64,000 bases of DNA from Terriglobia bacterium (lineage in GTDB: Bacteria; Acidobacteriota; Terriglobia; Terriglobales; Acidobacteriaceae): NCBI GenBank assembly GCA_020072645.1, contig JAIQGK010000018.1:38800-102799 (forward strand), written 5' to 3'. Below, in pieces: positions 62,309 through 64,000 of the stretch (position 1 is its first letter; each line of letters begins with the position of its first letter). The notes beneath the pieces were generated by a model. The model saw only the letters and a list, made by a program, of their open reading frames with translations. It did no database searches and had not been told where the DNA came from. A program made the translations under genes and the position numbers.

Positions 62309-63729
62309 CGCGGCGACCTCTGCTGCGTTGCTGGTTGGTGTGCTGCCGGCGTCGGCTCGGGCGTGCTTGCCGGGGTTGGGGAAGGAGCACCTGGTTCATT
62401 TGAATCGGGAGCGGCTGTCGGAACTTTGGGTTTCGTCGGAGTAGCTTTCGGCTTGGGCGGCGTGGCCGTTGCGGCGGCTCCCGCTGCACCAGATGGAGTT
62501 GCAGTCTTCTGGGCCGAGCCCGGCTGCGTTTTCGCGTCTGCGCCTGCTTTGTTTGTGGTTGAACCTGGGGGCGTGGCTCCGGGCGCTGTTGGCGGTAGTT
62601 TCCAGTGGACGTCGTTCCCCGGCTTCTGCTCAGCGCCTGCGGTTGCCGGTTTGTTGGTTATAGCGGGCGTTGGAGAAGCTTTTGGCGCTGGAACACCTGC
62701 TTGAACACCTCCGGTGGGAGAAGCTTTTGGCGCTGGAACACCGGTCTGTGGGACTCCTGTGTGTGTACCGCCGGGAGTCTTCGGCGCGTTTGGATCAACT
62801 TTGGGAACGCTGGGCAGCCGTTGCGACAGAATGTCCGCGGCGCGCATGGGCTCCGGGCCTGCGGAAGCGGAATGCGAATTGTCTGCCATCTCAGTGATGA
62901 CCAGCACTTCTTCCAGCCGATTGAGGTCTGCCGCAGGCTTGATCTTGATGACAAGAAAGGGATCGTTGTCATGGTCCGGCGTGGATGCAATCACAGTGCC
63001 AACGGAAAACCCTTTGGGATAAATGCGGTCACCGCCGCTGGTAATCAAGTGCTCGCCGGGTTCTACCTTCTCATCGGACATGATGTCATTGATCTGGAGT
63101 TCGCCAAGAGGCGTGCCTTTAACGATTCCTTGCAGGCGGGAATTTTCCAGAATCACGCCGGCTCCGCTGTCATGATCGTTGATCAGCAGCACCTGCGAGC
63201 TCAGTTTGAAAACGTCTTTCACCTTGCCCACAATCCCATCCGGGGTAATCACCGGCATGTCAGGCCTAAGGCCGTCGCGTGAGCCTTTATCAATGGTGAT
63301 CAACCGCGACTGCTCCGTTCCGCTGAAACCGATTACCTGGGCTGCCACTGTTTTTGAAATGAACTTTTCCTTGAAGTCCAGCAGGACCTGCAATCGGCGG
63401 GCCTGGTCCGCATCCTGTTTGAGCCGCACCTGCTCCATCTGCAAGCGCGCGACTTCATCCTGCAGTTCCTTGTTCTGCTGGCGAGCGCCGCGAAGGTCGG
63501 CATAGTTGTGCCAGCCGTGGCGGAAGAAATGTCCGGTTGAAACGAACATCTTTTCCACTGGAGTAAATGCGGTCACAGTCCACACGCGGATCAGCCGCGT
63601 CCCGCTTCCGGTACTTCCTGGCTTTGCGCCTTCCGGACGCTTCACCTGGGTGGCCAGAGCGACCACTTGAATGAAAAGAACCGCCATCAGTGCCAGCGGG
63701 TTCTTGTACCGAGTAAAGAAATTTTCCAT
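62305..63729 (-). CDS. mreC: rod shape-determining protein MreC with long Pro/Ala tail
   Basis: 474 residues. One membrane helix (NPLALMAVLFIQVVALATQV), a coiled coil (LRGARQQNKELQDEVARLQM onward) and the two-barrel MreC domain (VAAQVIGFSGTEQSRLITID; VITPDGIVGKVKDVFKLSSQ). After about residue 300 there is a 170-residue Pro/Ala/Thr-rich tail not found in most MreC (280-370 residues), including a tandem repeat GVPAPKASPT. The tail probably reaches into the wall space (inference). Confidence 0.92.
   Translation of the reverse strand: MENFFTRYKNPLALMAVLFIQVVALATQVKRPEGAKPGSTGSGTRLIRVWTVTAFTPVEKMFVSTGHFFRHGWHNYADLRGARQQNKELQDEVARLQMEQVRLKQDADQARRLQVLLDFKEKFISKTVAAQVIGFSGTEQSRLITIDKGSRDGLRPDMPVITPDGIVGKVKDVFKLSSQVLLINDHDSGAGVILENSRLQGIVKGTPLGELQINDIMSDEKVEPGEHLITSGGDRIYPKGFSVGTVIASTPDHDNDPFLVIKIKPAADLNRLEEVLVITEMADNSHSASAGPEPMRAADILSQRLPSVPKVDPNAPKTPGGTHTGVPQTGVPAPKASPTGGVQAGVPAPKASPTPAITNKPATAGAEQKPGNDVHWKLPPTAPGATPPGSTTNKAGADAKTQPGSAQKTATPSGAAGAAATATPPKPKATPTKPKVPTAAPDSNEPGAPSPTPASTPEPTPAAHQPATQQRSPR
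62672..62742. repeat. exact 26-bp tandem duplication inside the mreC tail
   Basis: The same 26 bp (beginning GGAGAAGCTTTTGGCGCTGG) occurs at 62672-62697 and 62717-62742, a 45-bp period equal to 15 codons, so the reading frame is kept and GVPAPKASPT is repeated. Confidence 0.85.
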
Positions 63730-63756
63730 GATGCTGCGCTAAGGAGGGCCAGAAGA

Positions 63757-63779
63757 GGACGCGCCACCGGGGCGCGCCC
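63757..63779. other. GC-rich hairpin between mreB and mreC
   Basis: GGACGCGCC / GGCGCGCCC (63757-63765, 63771-63779), 5-nt loop, one G-T pair in RNA. No T run; possible attenuator or mRNA stability element separating mreB from mreC. Confidence 0.45.
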
Positions 63780-63787
63780 TCATGTTG

Positions 63788-64000
63788 TTACTCGATAGAA
63801 ATTTTCCTCAAGAGTTTAAAGTCGCTGAGCATTTTTCCCGTGCCCAGCACCACGCTGGCCAGTGAATCATCTGCAATGGTTTGAAAACGGTAGTACTGTT
63901 GAGTCGGATTGAACCAGTTATAATTCGGTCCACCCGAGTCCACCGATTTTCGTATGACGGGAGCCAACAATGAAGGAGAACCGCTGGTCCGCCACACTCG
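63788..64000 (-). CDS. mreB: C-terminal end of rod shape protein MreB, abnormal upstream junction; runs off the window
   Basis: The last ~32 residues (IADDSLASVVLGTGKMLSDF onward, ending LLRKISIE) match the MreB C terminus. Directly before them, where MreB should have the conserved GGGALLKGLD-type helix and LPV, the frame instead reads SVDSGGPNYNWFNPTQQYYR, which is not MreB-like. The frame stays open to the window edge. Position before mreC agrees with mreB. Either a genuine rearrangement or an assembly join. Confidence 0.6.
   Translation of the reverse strand, partial: RVWRTSGSPSLLAPVIRKSVDSGGPNYNWFNPTQQYYRFQTIADDSLASVVLGTGKMLSDFKLLRKISIE

Overview
The window looks like a chromosomal segment of an Acidobacteriota (Terriglobia, Koribacter-like) genome. 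This is inferred from gene content and style, not from a database search. The main reasons are a bacillithiol-type BshA glycosyltransferase, a pilMNOPQ type IV pilus cluster, an mreBCD-mrdA-rodA-rne/rng cell-shape block, a CIRCE-controlled groESL, many secreted proteins of unknown function, and intergenic DNA full of degenerate 'accgcaaaggxcgcgaagg' and 'accacagagg' repeats. No rRNA, tRNA, CRISPR array, transposase gene or phage gene was recognised.

Layout. 0-9.7 kb is metabolic and mixed: bshA, an alpha/beta hydrolase with a Tat-exported FAH-family protein, mmsA with a saccharopine-dehydrogenase-like reductase, and an AlkA-type glycosylase. 9.8-11.8 kb is a small stress cluster (universal stress protein, dienelactone-hydrolase-like protein, phosphoribosyltransferase); its two transcription units carry nearly identical palindromes at the same distance from the start codon. 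12-22.5 kb holds a PagL-like lipid A deacylase, an M1 aminopeptidase, a GT2 glycosyltransferase, an aminotransferase, a 2-hydroxyacid dehydrogenase, a BON lipoprotein, purQ and yebC. 22.5-23.2 kb is a VapBC-type toxin-antitoxin pair with a tandem palindromic operator, divergent from mutS. 26-29 kb carries nagZ-anmK (peptidoglycan recycling), followed by an oligopeptide-binding lipoprotein, a YmdB-type phosphodiesterase, a TPR-like protein, an SDR, a lone nuoI, a nucleotidyltransferase and a homodimeric pyruvate dehydrogenase E1 (aceE). 40-42.3 kb is groES-groEL with a clear promoter, CIRCE and terminator, followed by an eroded gene. 43.2-49.2 kb is the pilus operon on the minus strand (HTH gene, pilM, N, O, P, Q). 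50-53.6 kb holds pirin, a fused membrane/spermidine-synthase-like protein and MarR. 53.8-64 kb is the wall-elongation block on the minus strand: mreB (C-terminal end only), mreC, mreD, a putative ChaN-like gene, mrdA (PBP2), rodA, and an RNase E/G with a very large insertion inside its S1 domain.

The most unusual signals are: (1) several families of short-period degenerate repeats that pair into long imperfect hairpins, sit directly at gene ends and in places are translated into spurious N or C termini; (2) the split S1 domain of RNase E/G; (3) the twin TGAC-N4-GTCA operators of the stress cluster; (4) a recurring arrangement of a -10 hexamer only 7-12 nt before start codons that lack a Shine-Dalgarno sequence, suggesting leaderless mRNAs; (5) an abnormal junction in mreB at the window edge.

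Start codons were moved from the longest open frame wherever a ribosome-binding site, signal peptide, promoter or repeat boundary argued for a shorter protein; each case is stated.
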